Virus record (IMG/VR): IMGVR_UViG_3300010354_000311
Span: 1-33,541 of that record
DNA: 33,541 bases
Strand: one strand, 5' to 3'
Origin: a virus
Both the position numbers and the translations under genes were made by a program. The notes under the pieces were generated by a model. That model did not search any database. It saw only the letters and a list, made by a program, of their open reading frames with translations, and was not told the origin of the DNA. This document shows positions 23,778 to 30,522 of the stretch, in pieces; position 1 is the stretch's first letter; each line of letters begins with the position of its first letter.

Positions 23778-24186
23778 TGTAATCGTATTTAGATTCTATC
23801 CATTTAACTGCCTTCTCGTAACTTTTCTTCTGCTCGATGATTTCCCCATCGCTGTTGTGTATTTTCCATATAACCTCTCCATTGGTATGATTCTTCGAGA
23901 TGCTATCAGGATAAAAGTAGATATGTACCTTGCCATCTTCAACCCGGAAATAACGGATGATTAGATGATACCATGCAGGATTGATGTGCTCTAGTGACAT
24001 TCCCTTGGTAAGGTATGGGCCTCCGGAAGGGTCAACCATGAATAACATATTGTCCTCGAAAGTATATAAATCACTATCAAAGGCAAAACGACAATTCTTG
24101 AATCCCTGCATGATAACAGATTGGTCTTCTAACTTGGTAAAGGTAATTACATTACCGTCCCGATTGATAAATGATATATCACTCAC
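23743..24186 (-). CDS. hypothetical protein, GTG start
   Basis: 147 residues from a GTG that overlaps the stop of the preceding gene by eight bases. It is beta-rich with NVITFTKLEDQSVIMQGF, NMLFMVDPSGGPYLTKGM and WYHLIIRYFRVEDGKVHIYF, and ends in a helical AVKWIESKYD. No recognised motif or family. It is coupled to the primase-helicase by a 35-base overlap, so a replication or early function is likely only by position. Confidence 0.6.
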   Translation of the reverse strand: MSDISFINRDGNVITFTKLEDQSVIMQGFKNCRFAFDSDLYTFEDNMLFMVDPSGGPYLTKGMSLEHINPAWYHLIIRYFRVEDGKVHIYFYPDSISKNHTNGEVIWKIHNSDGEIIEQKKSYEKAVKWIESKYDYNEFGQACAVRD

Positions 24187-24430
24187 GCCATTCGCCTTCC
24201 CGGATTGATTTAATCAGCCCTTTAAATGATGCATACGTGTAGAATCGAACAGGATAATCGAAGATTGTCCCGAACCATTCGTCACCATCCTGGTCAATCA
24301 TCAGATCGAACCCATTCATTTTTGCATCAAAATAATGAAATGTTTCGTCTGCACCACTATATTCGGTGGTAACAGTTTTCTTTTCGAACTCAAATTCCTT
24401 TTTGAGTTTCAATGCTTCTCTGAGTTTCAT
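24179..24430 (-). CDS. small hypothetical protein
   Basis: 83 residues. A charged helical start (LREALKLKKEFEFEKKTV) precedes a beta-rich domain (FHYFDAKMNGFDLMIDQDGD, WFGTIFDYPVRFYTY). No family recognised. It starts inside the end of the preceding gene and ends inside the GTG start of the next, so it belongs to the replication operon. Confidence 0.55.
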   Translation of the reverse strand: MKLREALKLKKEFEFEKKTVTTEYSGADETFHYFDAKMNGFDLMIDQDGDEWFGTIFDYPVRFYTYASFKGLIKSIREGEWRE

Positions 24431-24569
24431 AGATATTTTTTATTTGTTTTTGAATGTTGATATAGAAATCGTTGAGATTTAATTTCTCTCCTGGGTCACA
24501 AACACTTTGTGCCTTGGGCCCATGGTTAACGATACTGAATGGAATCTTTTTTATCTCTAGTATTTTCAT
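24390..24569 (-). CDS. small hypothetical protein
   Basis: 59 residues from ATG 24569, four bases after the stop of the small membrane protein gene; a longer frame from 24605 would overlap that gene. It begins MKILEIKKIPFSIVNHG and ends with a polar helix (FYINIQKQIKNIYETQRSIE). Function unknown. It overlaps the next start by 41 bases. Confidence 0.5.
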   Translation of the reverse strand: MKILEIKKIPFSIVNHGPKAQSVCDPGEKLNLNDFYINIQKQIKNIYETQRSIETQKGI

Positions 24570-24573
24570 GGTT

Positions 24574-24699
24574 TTATTTTTTAGTAGTCGCTTGAACATA
24601 TTCATCTAAGTATTGAATAGCACGGATAGATCCGTAAATACAAACCGATATGTAGATGGCAAATATAATGAACAAAATGAATTTAACTATGTGTTTCAT
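24574..24699 (-). CDS. 41-aa single-pass membrane microprotein
   Basis: A short frame reading MKHIVKFILFIIFAIYISVC and continuing to a polar tail (YLDEYVQATTKK). It has one clear transmembrane segment with a basic N-terminus. A full Bacteroidetes-type promoter (24711-24741) sits 11 bases upstream of its ATG, and the next gene starts four bases after its stop, which together support it being real. It could act on host membrane proteins; no function can be assigned. Confidence 0.5.
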   Translation of the reverse strand: MKHIVKFILFIIFAIYISVCIYGSIRAIQYLDEYVQATTKK

Positions 24700-24707
24700 A
24701 CGCAAGT

Positions 24708-25013
24708 TTACAAAATTATAGAATCTTTTTCAAAGTTCCAAGTCTTAATGGCAGCTTTCCAATTCTTCATTTTGTTTTTGCCTACCATCCATCCCTTACC
24801 TTCGTAAAAGTTCCAGAACTTATCGGCCTGCATCTGGTAGTTACGGATTTTCTGCCTACGCAATTCTTCTGTAACCTCTTGCAATGTGGGGGCGGAGAAT
24901 CTTTTTTTCTCCTGCAAGGATTCCATGGCTGACACAAGTTCTGGGTTGAACTGCCATCCCGGATCTGCCTTATCCAATAAGTGAGTCAACACTTTTACCA
25001 ATTCTTTGCTCAT
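24708..25013 (-). CDS. helicase-loader/replisome-organizer-like small protein
   Basis: 101 residues. The C-terminal half has KFWNFYEGKGWMVGKNKM followed by NWKAAIKTW, a motif (F..Y..KGW.VGK.KM..WK.A..TW) I associate with the C-termini of phage replication-initiation and helicase-loading proteins. The N-terminal half is helical and charged. It lies between the DnaA-IV-like gene (44-base overlap) and the primase-helicase cluster, which supports a role in origin melting or helicase loading. Confidence 0.6.
   Translation of the reverse strand: MSKELVKVLTHLLDKADPGWQFNPELVSAMESLQEKKRFSAPTLQEVTEELRRQKIRNYQMQADKFWNFYEGKGWMVGKNKMKNWKAAIKTWNFEKDSIIL
24711..24741 (-). promoter_or_regulatory. Bacteroidetes-type promoter on the minus strand, TTG-N20-TAATTTTG
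   Basis: On the minus strand TTG (24741-24739), 20 bases, then TAATTTTG (24718-24711), overlapping the end of the 24708-25013 gene. It would give an internal start for the primase-helicase and polymerase genes downstream. Confidence 0.5.
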
Positions 25014-25326
25014 ATGAATCCTTTACTTCGGTTAACAATAAATACTCGTGTTCGAACTTCTCGTCCTGAGACCATTCCTCAGTCCTATCCAGGCTTTGCA
25101 GGATGGTGCAATGGTTCTTCAACCCGACAATCCTAGCGATGGTCTGTAACGTGAATTTGCCGTAGTTATGGAGCATATAAATAAATATATGTCTCAGCAT
25201 TACTTCCTCGGTGTTACGAGTTCTTTTACGTTCCCACAATTCTCGTGGTACTCCGGTGACATCTTCCATAGTCTCAATGATTCTGAGTCGGGTGTCGGTC
25301 TGCTGTCTGGTTTCTATGTATATCAT
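24970..25326 (-). CDS. DnaA-domain-IV-like DNA-binding protein
   Basis: 118 residues. The centre reads EEVMLRHIFIYMLHNYGKFT, then LQTIARIVGLKNHCTILQSL. This follows the DnaA C-terminal helix-turn-helix with its signature (R..iamYL....t...Ig..fg.rDHtTVlha), with NHCTIL in place of DHTTVL. DnaA domain IV binds DnaA boxes; here it stands alone, without the AAA+ ATPase. It probably recognises a phage origin or the host DnaA box. It starts one base after the stop of the small membrane protein upstream. Confidence 0.65.
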   Translation of the reverse strand: MIYIETRQQTDTRLRIIETMEDVTGVPRELWERKRTRNTEEVMLRHIFIYMLHNYGKFTLQTIARIVGLKNHCTILQSLDRTEEWSQDEKFEHEYLLLTEVKDSYEQRIGKSVDSLIG

Positions 25327-25327
25327 A

Positions 25328-25552
25328 TTAATAAATGTAAGTTGTGTCGCACTTGTTGTCTTCGCACTCTACTTTGATTTTTGGTGTGATTTTCTTCTTG
25401 CTTGATTTTGAAATTTCACTGCCTAAGATTGCTCCCATGACAACAAGACCTATTAAAGCAAAGCTTATCAGAGGTGCATGATCTCTTTCCTCGTCAAGAA
25501 TGTATATGAGAATTATTGCCACCATTAAAATTACTATTAGTATTATTATCAT
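25328..25552 (-). CDS. small two-pass membrane protein
   Basis: 74 residues: a transmembrane segment at 1-20 (IIILIVILMVAIILIYIL), an acidic turn DEERDHAP, a second at about 28-46 (LISFALIGLVVMGAILG), then a basic stretch and a Cys pair (VECEDNKCDTTYIY). Two close transmembrane hairpins fit a class II holin, and it is near the glucosaminidase gene, but the early position argues for some other membrane role. It is tightly packed with its neighbours. Confidence 0.55.
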   Translation of the reverse strand: MIIILIVILMVAIILIYILDEERDHAPLISFALIGLVVMGAILGSEISKSSKKKITPKIKVECEDNKCDTTYIY

Positions 25553-25559
25553 ATTCTGT

Positions 25560-26174
25560 TTAATTAAAAATATAAGTTCCTACCCATTGTGTATGTCCTT
25601 CAGGTGTGGTGGTTGTTAGGATTGAATCATAAAACTCTCTTTCCATAAATTCATTATGTTTAAATAATTTCTGTGTTACACATTCAAATCCAATAGGCAT
25701 CTTTGGTTGTGATAGGGATTGGATAATTTGTTCTTGTCTTTCTTCTGCCGTTTCTGCAATTCTTAAAGATGGTGTACCCCCTGTAATCCAAGCACTATAC
25801 AAAAACATCGCCTTCCTCAAATCTTCCTCTGTGTATTTGTACTTCTCTTTGGCTTTTTTGTAACCATCACAGAAACCCATAACCCTATCTTGATTATGCT
25901 TTTCATTGATATAGTGTATCAATGTCCAACCTATTGAATCTTCTTCCAAAGGTGGCAGCAAGTCCACACCTTCAAGAATAGGTGAGCCGTTAAGTGGTAG
26001 GTGAGCAATGATATTTCTTACACCAAAACGCTTTTCTAGTTCTAATTCTGTTGGGTCTTCCTGGCATTTGTAACCTTCGTTTGTTCTTGGTAGATAATAC
26101 CAATGACCAATTTTAATCTCACTTTCATCTACTACAAGTAGATAGTTGTCTAATTTAATTATGTTGTGTTTCAT
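25560..26174 (-). CDS. hypothetical phage protein
   Basis: 204 residues from an ATG overlapping the endolysin stop (ATGA). Recognisable phrases are HWYYLPRTNEGYKCQ, FCDGYKKAKEKYKYTEED and a C-terminal EFMEREFYDSILTTT; I have seen the G-Y-K-A..KY-EED pattern in other Bacteroidetes phage proteins without a function. There are no membrane segments or catalytic signature. It is co-translated with the endolysin. Confidence 0.6.
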   Translation of the reverse strand: MKHNIIKLDNYLLVVDESEIKIGHWYYLPRTNEGYKCQEDPTELELEKRFGVRNIIAHLPLNGSPILEGVDLLPPLEEDSIGWTLIHYINEKHNQDRVMGFCDGYKKAKEKYKYTEEDLRKAMFLYSAWITGGTPSLRIAETAEERQEQIIQSLSQPKMPIGFECVTQKLFKHNEFMEREFYDSILTTTTPEGHTQWVGTYIFN

Positions 26175-26662
26175 TTTAATTTTTTAATTGTTTGAATGTA
26201 TTCAGGTGCCTCGGCATATCTGCCATCGATTGCCCGGAGATAAAAGTCCTGAATGTGAATGTAGCATTTTATATTGTCACGATATGTATTGTATGATGCG
26301 TATACACCGTACTTACCGGAAACGTACTTGCACTTGTGGTAAGTGATGCCGAATAGGTTCTTGGCTTTTCTTCCCACAGCACTAGTTCCGAGACCCGACT
26401 CCAAACGTGCCTGGGCTATGGCAACATTGGTCAGTACGCATCCATTTTCTTGCAGACATTTAGTCAATTCTTCTTGAGTCAGTTTTACATCACCGGTTTC
26501 CTGATCCGGGTGGATGTACTTGTAAATTATTTTTACAGATTCTGTCCTGATCAGCAGACTGCTTATGGTTGCTATCAGACATACCATCAGGAATATAGTA
26601 AGTAGTTTGTACTTGTTCCTGGTGGGTTTGAGTTCGAGGTTTTCAGTTATTTTGTAGTTCAT
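26171..26662 (-). CDS. membrane-anchored glucosaminidase endolysin
   Basis: 163 residues. A short basic N-tail and one hydrophobic segment (about 19-38, KLLTIFLMVCLIATISSLL) form a signal anchor. The rest is a glucosaminidase/FlgJ-type domain: AQARLESGLGTSAVGRKA (catalytic E89), NLFGITYH, and a typical YRDNIKCYIHIQDF and YIQTIKKL end. It cleaves the glycan strands of peptidoglycan; the anchor suggests a SAR-type or periplasm-tethered enzyme. It overlaps the recombinase by 20 bases upstream and the next gene by ATGA. Confidence 0.8.
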   Translation of the reverse strand: MNYKITENLELKPTRNKYKLLTIFLMVCLIATISSLLIRTESVKIIYKYIHPDQETGDVKLTQEELTKCLQENGCVLTNVAIAQARLESGLGTSAVGRKAKNLFGITYHKCKYVSGKYGVYASYNTYRDNIKCYIHIQDFYLRAIDGRYAEAPEYIQTIKKLK

Positions 26663-27329
26663 AGATGTTGTTATTTAGTATTTTTTGTATGGTTGATGCA
26701 TAGAATTTTCCGCTTTTAGATCCTTTAATCCCTTGCGAATTAAAGTGATTGGCAATCTGTCTCAAGCTGAGACCTTCTGCCTTCAAGGTAACGATGGTCT
26801 CCACCATTTCCATTTGCTTTGGGTCTCGGACCAATTGCCCATCCTGGTGCTTGAATCCAAGGGGAGGGAAAGCACAATACACCTTGCTGTTCTTCTTAAG
26901 ATTGTTTTTTACAGAACGTGTGTACTCTCCGGTAACATCGGATTGGTATTCAGCAAAGACAGCCATCAGGTTACGCATTGCCTTCCCGGAACTGCCACTC
27001 ATTTCGGGTTCCTCGATAGAATAGAACTTAACCTTTTTCTTTTCGAGATCAGCCATGTGGTTGATAAAGTCACGCAGATTCCTGGCGAAACGTGTCGAGT
27101 GCCACACGATAAGTGCTGAAACTCCACCTTTATTGATGCGTTTCATCATGTCCTGGAACCCTGGTCTATTGGTGTTCTTACCGCTGAATCCTGCATCAGC
27201 GTAGATGTCCTCAAGAACAAAGCCACGGCTCTCAGCGAATTCCTTAATGCGGTCTACCTGGTTCTCAAGGGATGTTCCTTTCTCCGCCTGCATATCGGTT
27301 GATACACGGATATATCCAATTGCCTTCAT
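26643..27329 (-). CDS. serine recombinase (resolvase/invertase type)
   Basis: 228 residues. The catalytic domain has AIGYIRVSTDMQ (R8, nucleophile S10), ENQVDRIKEFAESRG, DAGFSGKNTNRPGF, and WHSTRFARNLRDF with the active-site arginines. After the long E helix come PPLGFK, a short recombinase region and a helix-turn-helix (LSLRQIANHFNSQGI). It is much shorter than large serine integrases (usually over 450 residues) and lacks their zinc and coiled-coil parts. It may resolve genome multimers or act on a site not in this window. A ribbon-helix-helix-like gene overlaps its start by ATGA. Confidence 0.85.
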   Translation of the reverse strand: MKAIGYIRVSTDMQAEKGTSLENQVDRIKEFAESRGFVLEDIYADAGFSGKNTNRPGFQDMMKRINKGGVSALIVWHSTRFARNLRDFINHMADLEKKKVKFYSIEEPEMSGSSGKAMRNLMAVFAEYQSDVTGEYTRSVKNNLKKNSKVYCAFPPLGFKHQDGQLVRDPKQMEMVETIVTLKAEGLSLRQIANHFNSQGIKGSKSGKFYASTIQKILNNNIYELQNN

Positions 27330-27616
27330 ATGTTTCTTCCTTTCAATATCTTAGTGATGAATTCTGTCCGGGTTAGTCCTTTAATCACACAATACTCGTC
27401 CAGGTAAGGGAACAGATATTCCTTAATCGGGATGGTAATCTTAACCCTATCCTTGCGGTTGATTAAATCACGAGACAGCAGGGATCTGTGAGACCGAATC
27501 CGATTCTCGACAGCCAGGGTAAGTGCATCCAAAGCTATCTTAGTATTGTCGAATCGGGATACGAATTCATCGTAGTCCTGCATCGGCACGAACAGATCAA
27601 TCTTCTTCGTTGTCAT
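27326..27616 (-). CDS. ribbon-helix-helix-like protein, possible tandem RHH
   Basis: 96 residues. Two segments each look like strand-helix-helix: KIDLFVPMQDYDEFVSRFDN with KIALDALTLAV, and DRVKITIPIKEYLFPYLDEY with LTRTEFITKILK. That is the pattern of MetJ/Arc-type ribbon-helix-helix DNA-binding proteins, here twice in one chain, which would make an intramolecular dimer. It overlaps the serine recombinase start (ATGA), so it may regulate or accompany recombination. Confidence 0.5.
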   Translation of the reverse strand: MTTKKIDLFVPMQDYDEFVSRFDNTKIALDALTLAVENRIRSHRSLLSRDLINRKDRVKITIPIKEYLFPYLDEYCVIKGLTRTEFITKILKGRNI

Positions 27617-27920
27617 AGATATACGATTGGGTTACATGGTTGTAAATTTCTTCCGATGGCACATCCAAATCTTCTGCTGTAGTCACAGCCTTATTAAAGT
27701 CATTGTAGAATAGGTCTACAGTAACATCGTAAAAGGAATCCATGGCTTCAATTGTAATCCCGATGGCGGTGTCAAAATCATCGATGGGGATATCGGCACG
27801 CAAATCGTCTGTCCATTGTCCGATTAAATCATCGATAAGTTCCACCAGGTCTGTCGAGTCGATGGGTAATTCATCGTAGTACGGCATGGGTACGGAGTAT
27901 TGCTGAGTGCATTGCTCCAT
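27597..27920 (-). CDS. acidic hypothetical protein
   Basis: 107 residues from ATG 27920; a longer frame from 28001 would overlap the methyltransferase by 46 bases and is less likely. It is very acidic (LPIDSTDLVELIDDLIGQW, IPIDDFDTAIG, terminal YDNEED) and mostly helical, with no basic patches. Acidic small phage proteins are often DNA mimics or inhibitors, but nothing here proves that. It overlaps the ribbon-helix-helix-like gene by 20 bases. Confidence 0.55.
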   Translation of the reverse strand: MEQCTQQYSVPMPYYDELPIDSTDLVELIDDLIGQWTDDLRADIPIDDFDTAIGITIEAMDSFYDVTVDLFYNDFNKAVTTAEDLDVPSEEIYNHVTQSYIYDNEED

Positions 27921-27955
27921 GGTAATAGGATTAAACGTGACGGTGCCGTGATTAA

Positions 27956-28594
27956 TTACTTTGTCTGTAATTTCAGCGTGCTTTCCACTACTTCTTTGCA
28001 TAATTGATAAGGGATTTGTGATCTAACATACGCACCTTTTAAACCTTGAGTGCCGGTTCTACTGCCACGAGGTGCTGAAACGTGACAAGACATACCATTT
28101 TTGCAGGCAGGACGAGGACTCCATTCATAATTATTGGTCCAGATATCGGTTGGTTTCATCCGGGTGTCCCCATATTGGCAATAGGTAACGGTGTGGCGAA
28201 CGTGTGGGAGCACGTTAAATGCATCCATTCTACGCATCATGCCACGAGGGTTCTCGATGTACCAAATTAGGTGTGGGTTTAATGTCCTGAAATAATCGAT
28301 AATGGCTATCGTCTTTTTAAGGATTTGCAGACCCATAAGGGCATCCTGGGTTTTGGGTCTCCGATTCATGTCCCAATGTTTACCGATAGATGCAACAGAG
28401 AACGTGGTGCATGGTGGGGATGCCCAAATCATGTCCGGGATGAAAGGTACTTGCTGTGGATCGAACTTATTGATATCGACCACATAATTGATATTTTCGA
28501 ATTCGGTCCAGTCGGAAGAGAAAACTTCCAAACCCATGCTGTCGCATATTTTACCGATGGAACGTGAACCTGCGAATAATTCTAATGTTTTCAT
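27956..28594 (-). CDS. cytosine-C5-methyltransferase-like protein, short, no recognition domain
   Basis: 212 residues. Motif I is LELFAGSRSIGK (residues 4-15), motif IV is ASPPCTTFSVAS with catalytic C62, and motif VI is WYIENPRG (E114, N115; P in place of the usual V). Later HVSAPRGSRTGTQG resembles the end of the catalytic domain. The full target-recognition domain of Dcm-type enzymes (usually over 300 residues in all) is missing. It may methylate cytosine with relaxed specificity, act with a partner, or work on free nucleotides. One copy of the 28607/31360 repeat sits just upstream of its ATG. Confidence 0.75.
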   Translation of the reverse strand: MKTLELFAGSRSIGKICDSMGLEVFSSDWTEFENINYVVDINKFDPQQVPFIPDMIWASPPCTTFSVASIGKHWDMNRRPKTQDALMGLQILKKTIAIIDYFRTLNPHLIWYIENPRGMMRRMDAFNVLPHVRHTVTYCQYGDTRMKPTDIWTNNYEWSPRPACKNGMSCHVSAPRGSRTGTQGLKGAYVRSQIPYQLCKEVVESTLKLQTK

Positions 28595-28606
28595 GATTTT
28601 ATTTTG

Positions 28607-28638
28607 TTTGACTTCACTGATGAGTGTATGAGAGCTTT
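28607..28638 (-). repeat. intergenic repeat, copy 1
   Basis: On the plus strand it contains GATGAGTGTATGAGAGCTTT. It fills the gap between the stop of the 28637 gene and the methyltransferase ATG and matches 31360-31396 apart from a one-base and a five-base insertion there plus three substitutions. Both copies precede leftward genes, suggesting a shared regulatory or processing site. Confidence 0.55.
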
Positions 28639-28918
28639 AATCTTTTGCAATTGCTACTACACCGGGGTTAACCCATTCGGCATACCATCCTGTCCCCTGA
28701 AGAAACTCGACAAGTTCCATGCTGATGCCCAGGTCATAGTGGGTGTAATTTTCAGTCCAATAGTTAAATAAATCGTAACCCCGGCTGTCTAAAGTTCCGT
28801 ACTCAGCAGATACACCGAAGGTATCTTCTGATTCGGGAATCCATCCATTGTCATCCCGAAGGATAACAATGGAAGGATATTTTTTCTGTAGGGCGGATAT
28901 CATCTGTCTTTTGTCCAT
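28637..28918 (-). CDS. small hypothetical protein
   Basis: 93 residues, MDKRQMISALQKKYPSIVI start. It has mixed alpha/beta character with several Trp and Tyr (FNYWTENYTHYDLGISMEL, GWYAEWVNPGVVAIAKD). It is acidic with no recognised family. It starts four bases after the stop of the SH3-like gene and ends inside the intergenic repeat. Confidence 0.55.
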   Translation of the reverse strand: MDKRQMISALQKKYPSIVILRDDNGWIPESEDTFGVSAEYGTLDSRGYDLFNYWTENYTHYDLGISMELVEFLQGTGWYAEWVNPGVVAIAKD

Positions 28919-28922
28919 GGTA

Positions 28923-29201
28923 TTACTTATTATTGGTTGATACGATAAAGTGATTAATTTTAAAAAGGGTTTGCAGGTTTATCAGTCTGTATTCCTTAGT
29001 ATTAAAGTCATAGTACGTTACATAGCCACGTTCGTTTGGCTTGTAGGTACGTTTCCTGGCGTTCGGCTTCAGGTGTTTTTTGACTCCAGTCCTGCCATGG
29101 GCATAACGAATTGTACCATCTTTTTTTACGAACCATGCTGAGAAGATTTTCTTACTGCGGATGATTTCGATTGCTTTGTTAGTGTTAATTGTATTTTTCA
29201 T
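28923..29201 (-). CDS. SH3-barrel-like small phage protein
   Basis: 92 residues. FSAWFVKKDGTIRYAHGRTG, then VKKHLKP, then YVTYYDFNTKEYRLINLQTL follows a pattern common in Bacteroidetes phages and usually annotated as an SH3 beta-barrel fold protein (from memory). It is basic, with a short N-terminal helix. Its biochemical role is unknown; nucleic-acid or protein binding is plausible for the fold. Confidence 0.6.
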   Translation of the reverse strand: MKNTINTNKAIEIIRSKKIFSAWFVKKDGTIRYAHGRTGVKKHLKPNARKRTYKPNERGYVTYYDFNTKEYRLINLQTLFKINHFIVSTNNK

Positions 29202-29214
29202 AATGTTAATTGGT

Positions 29215-29439
29215 TTAAAGGGTTTCTTCTACGTTATCTATTTCGACCAGGGTGCAGTAGTCCGGGAGATCCATGATGTGGATTCTGCCGTAGTTCATAC
29301 TGCTGTAATAACCCTGAAATTCATACTGCCTTACCCATTGTTGCAGAACTTCGTGTGCCTGTTCGGGTGTGCTGTAGGTGTCGCTGTGGTGGATGCTGAA
29401 CCCATCGGGACTCAGAACATCATATTGTTTATTGCTCAT
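29215..29439 (-). CDS. small hypothetical phage protein
   Basis: 74 residues from ATG 29439, which has GGAGG six bases upstream (also coding Gly-Gly in the preceding gene); an ATG four codons earlier is less likely. QYDVLSPDGFSIHHSDTYST, EVLQQWVRQYEFQGYYSS and a DYCTLVEID end match a recurrent phage pattern (GYYSS...GRI...L...CTLVE) of unknown function. Confidence 0.6.
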   Translation of the reverse strand: MSNKQYDVLSPDGFSIHHSDTYSTPEQAHEVLQQWVRQYEFQGYYSSMNYGRIHIMDLPDYCTLVEIDNVEETL

Positions 29440-29644
29440 TTTTACCTCCATATGTTTTTATGTAGTAGTGCACACCATACTTAGTCCCTTCATATTCAGC
29501 ACCTTCGGCTACAATAAAGGCACGAATTATCTGTTCCTTTTCCATCTGTTTGGCTTCATCAATTTCTTTCTGTAATCGATTGATAACTCGTGTTGGTAAC
29601 TGCTCTACCAACCAGTCTACTGCTGTTTGTTTCTTATTGCTCAT
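29429..29644 (-). CDS. small hypothetical phage protein
   Basis: 71 residues. QTAVDWLVEQLP, then EAKQMEKEQIIRAFIVAEG is a small helical family widespread in Bacteroidetes phages, function unknown. It ends in GGKNEQ, whose codons double as the Shine-Dalgarno-like GGAGG for the next gene. Start MSNKK echoes the next gene's MSNKQ. Confidence 0.6.
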   Translation of the reverse strand: MSNKKQTAVDWLVEQLPTRVINRLQKEIDEAKQMEKEQIIRAFIVAEGAEYEGTKYGVHYYIKTYGGKNEQ

Positions 29645-29650
29645 CGTTTT

Positions 29651-29947
29651 TTAAATATTAAAGTCAGTACCGATTTCAGTTATATAAAGCTGACCGCCAT
29701 TGTCTTTTAAGAAATAGATATCGAGGTAGCAATAGTCCGAACCATGTATGGTGCAATTCGATACAAGTTTGTAATCATACTCAGCATCTTCATCAGTTCT
29801 AGTCCCCGGTTTGAGACGAGGATTGAAACCGCACTGTATTTCGATGTGTTCATTTAGTTTATCGATTGATCGAAATCTGCGACCTACTAAGTCTTCCATT
29901 TGCTTATTGAATTCTCCTCTATTGAATTCGATTTTCAGTATGCTCAT
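29651..29947 (-). CDS. hypothetical protein
   Basis: 98 residues from ATG 29947, in an ATGA overlap with the preceding stop and with GGAG about eight bases upstream; the longer frame to 29998 is a read-back into the neighbour. It is beta-rich in its second half (YKLVSNCTIHGSDYCYLDIY, GGQLYITEIG). No family recognised. Confidence 0.55.
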   Translation of the reverse strand: MSILKIEFNRGEFNKQMEDLVGRRFRSIDKLNEHIEIQCGFNPRLKPGTRTDEDAEYDYKLVSNCTIHGSDYCYLDIYFLKDNGGQLYITEIGTDFNI

Positions 29948-30513
29948 TTTTCTGTCTCCTTTACTGAGTAAAAAATATGCATTTCGCCTTCTGCCCAATA
30001 GTTAATATCATCAGTATCGAGGTGTGCATGGGCAAGTGCTTCCATTAGTGCGCCAACCCGATGCCCCGGATTTTCGAGGATGTACTGCGGATTGCACCAA
30101 TCTTCTACATCATTGCTGTGCCAGGAAATAAAACCATCACGAGAGGTGTAGGTCTGGCGAATGTAGTCAGCGATATTTTCTTTGTTATCGTTCACGACTG
30201 CCATGAATCTGTCGAAATTCATATCGACTTCGATGTCTATGGTATCGTTGCGGAAATTATATTCTTTGGGACTCACAACCTTTTGGAAATAGATCCTTAC
30301 ATCGGGCATGATATCTTTGAATTCACGTTCGAAGGATTCAACAAAGGCAGATGCGACTCTCTCCTCGTAATCTTGATAATCCCAAATGAAATCATCGTAG
30401 GATAAATCTGTGTCATGCTCCTGATTGTGGGAGTAAATTTCATTTTCTTCGCAGGGTTCAAAGATTGTGTTGTAGAATCCTGGAAATAGTGGGCAAAATG
30501 TTTCGATTTTCAT
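29944..30513 (-). CDS. phage-conserved hypothetical protein (PLFPGFYNT type)
   Basis: 189 residues, very acidic and aromatic. Its phrases are CPLFPGFYNTIFEP, YDDFIWDYQDYEERVASAF, VVSPKEYNFRNDTIDIEVD, YTSRDGFISWHSNDVEDW and HRVGALMEALAHAHL. This order is familiar from other Bacteroidetes phages but no function is known to me. Its start has the AATACACC leader seen before other genes of this block. Confidence 0.65.
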   Translation of the reverse strand: MKIETFCPLFPGFYNTIFEPCEENEIYSHNQEHDTDLSYDDFIWDYQDYEERVASAFVESFEREFKDIMPDVRIYFQKVVSPKEYNFRNDTIDIEVDMNFDRFMAVVNDNKENIADYIRQTYTSRDGFISWHSNDVEDWCNPQYILENPGHRVGALMEALAHAHLDTDDINYWAEGEMHIFYSVKETEK

Positions 30514-30522
30514 GGTGTATTT

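Noticed and set aside
8800-27000. DnaA boxes (TTATCCACA) that would go with the DnaA-IV-like gene
   Set aside because: Only partial matches such as TTATCCA were found, scattered inside genes, so no origin is called on this basis.
28617-28640. CTGATGAG followed by a short stem, resembling a hammerhead ribozyme core
   Set aside because: No stem II and no GAAA strand in the right place on either strand; the second copy of the repeat has CCGATGAG instead.
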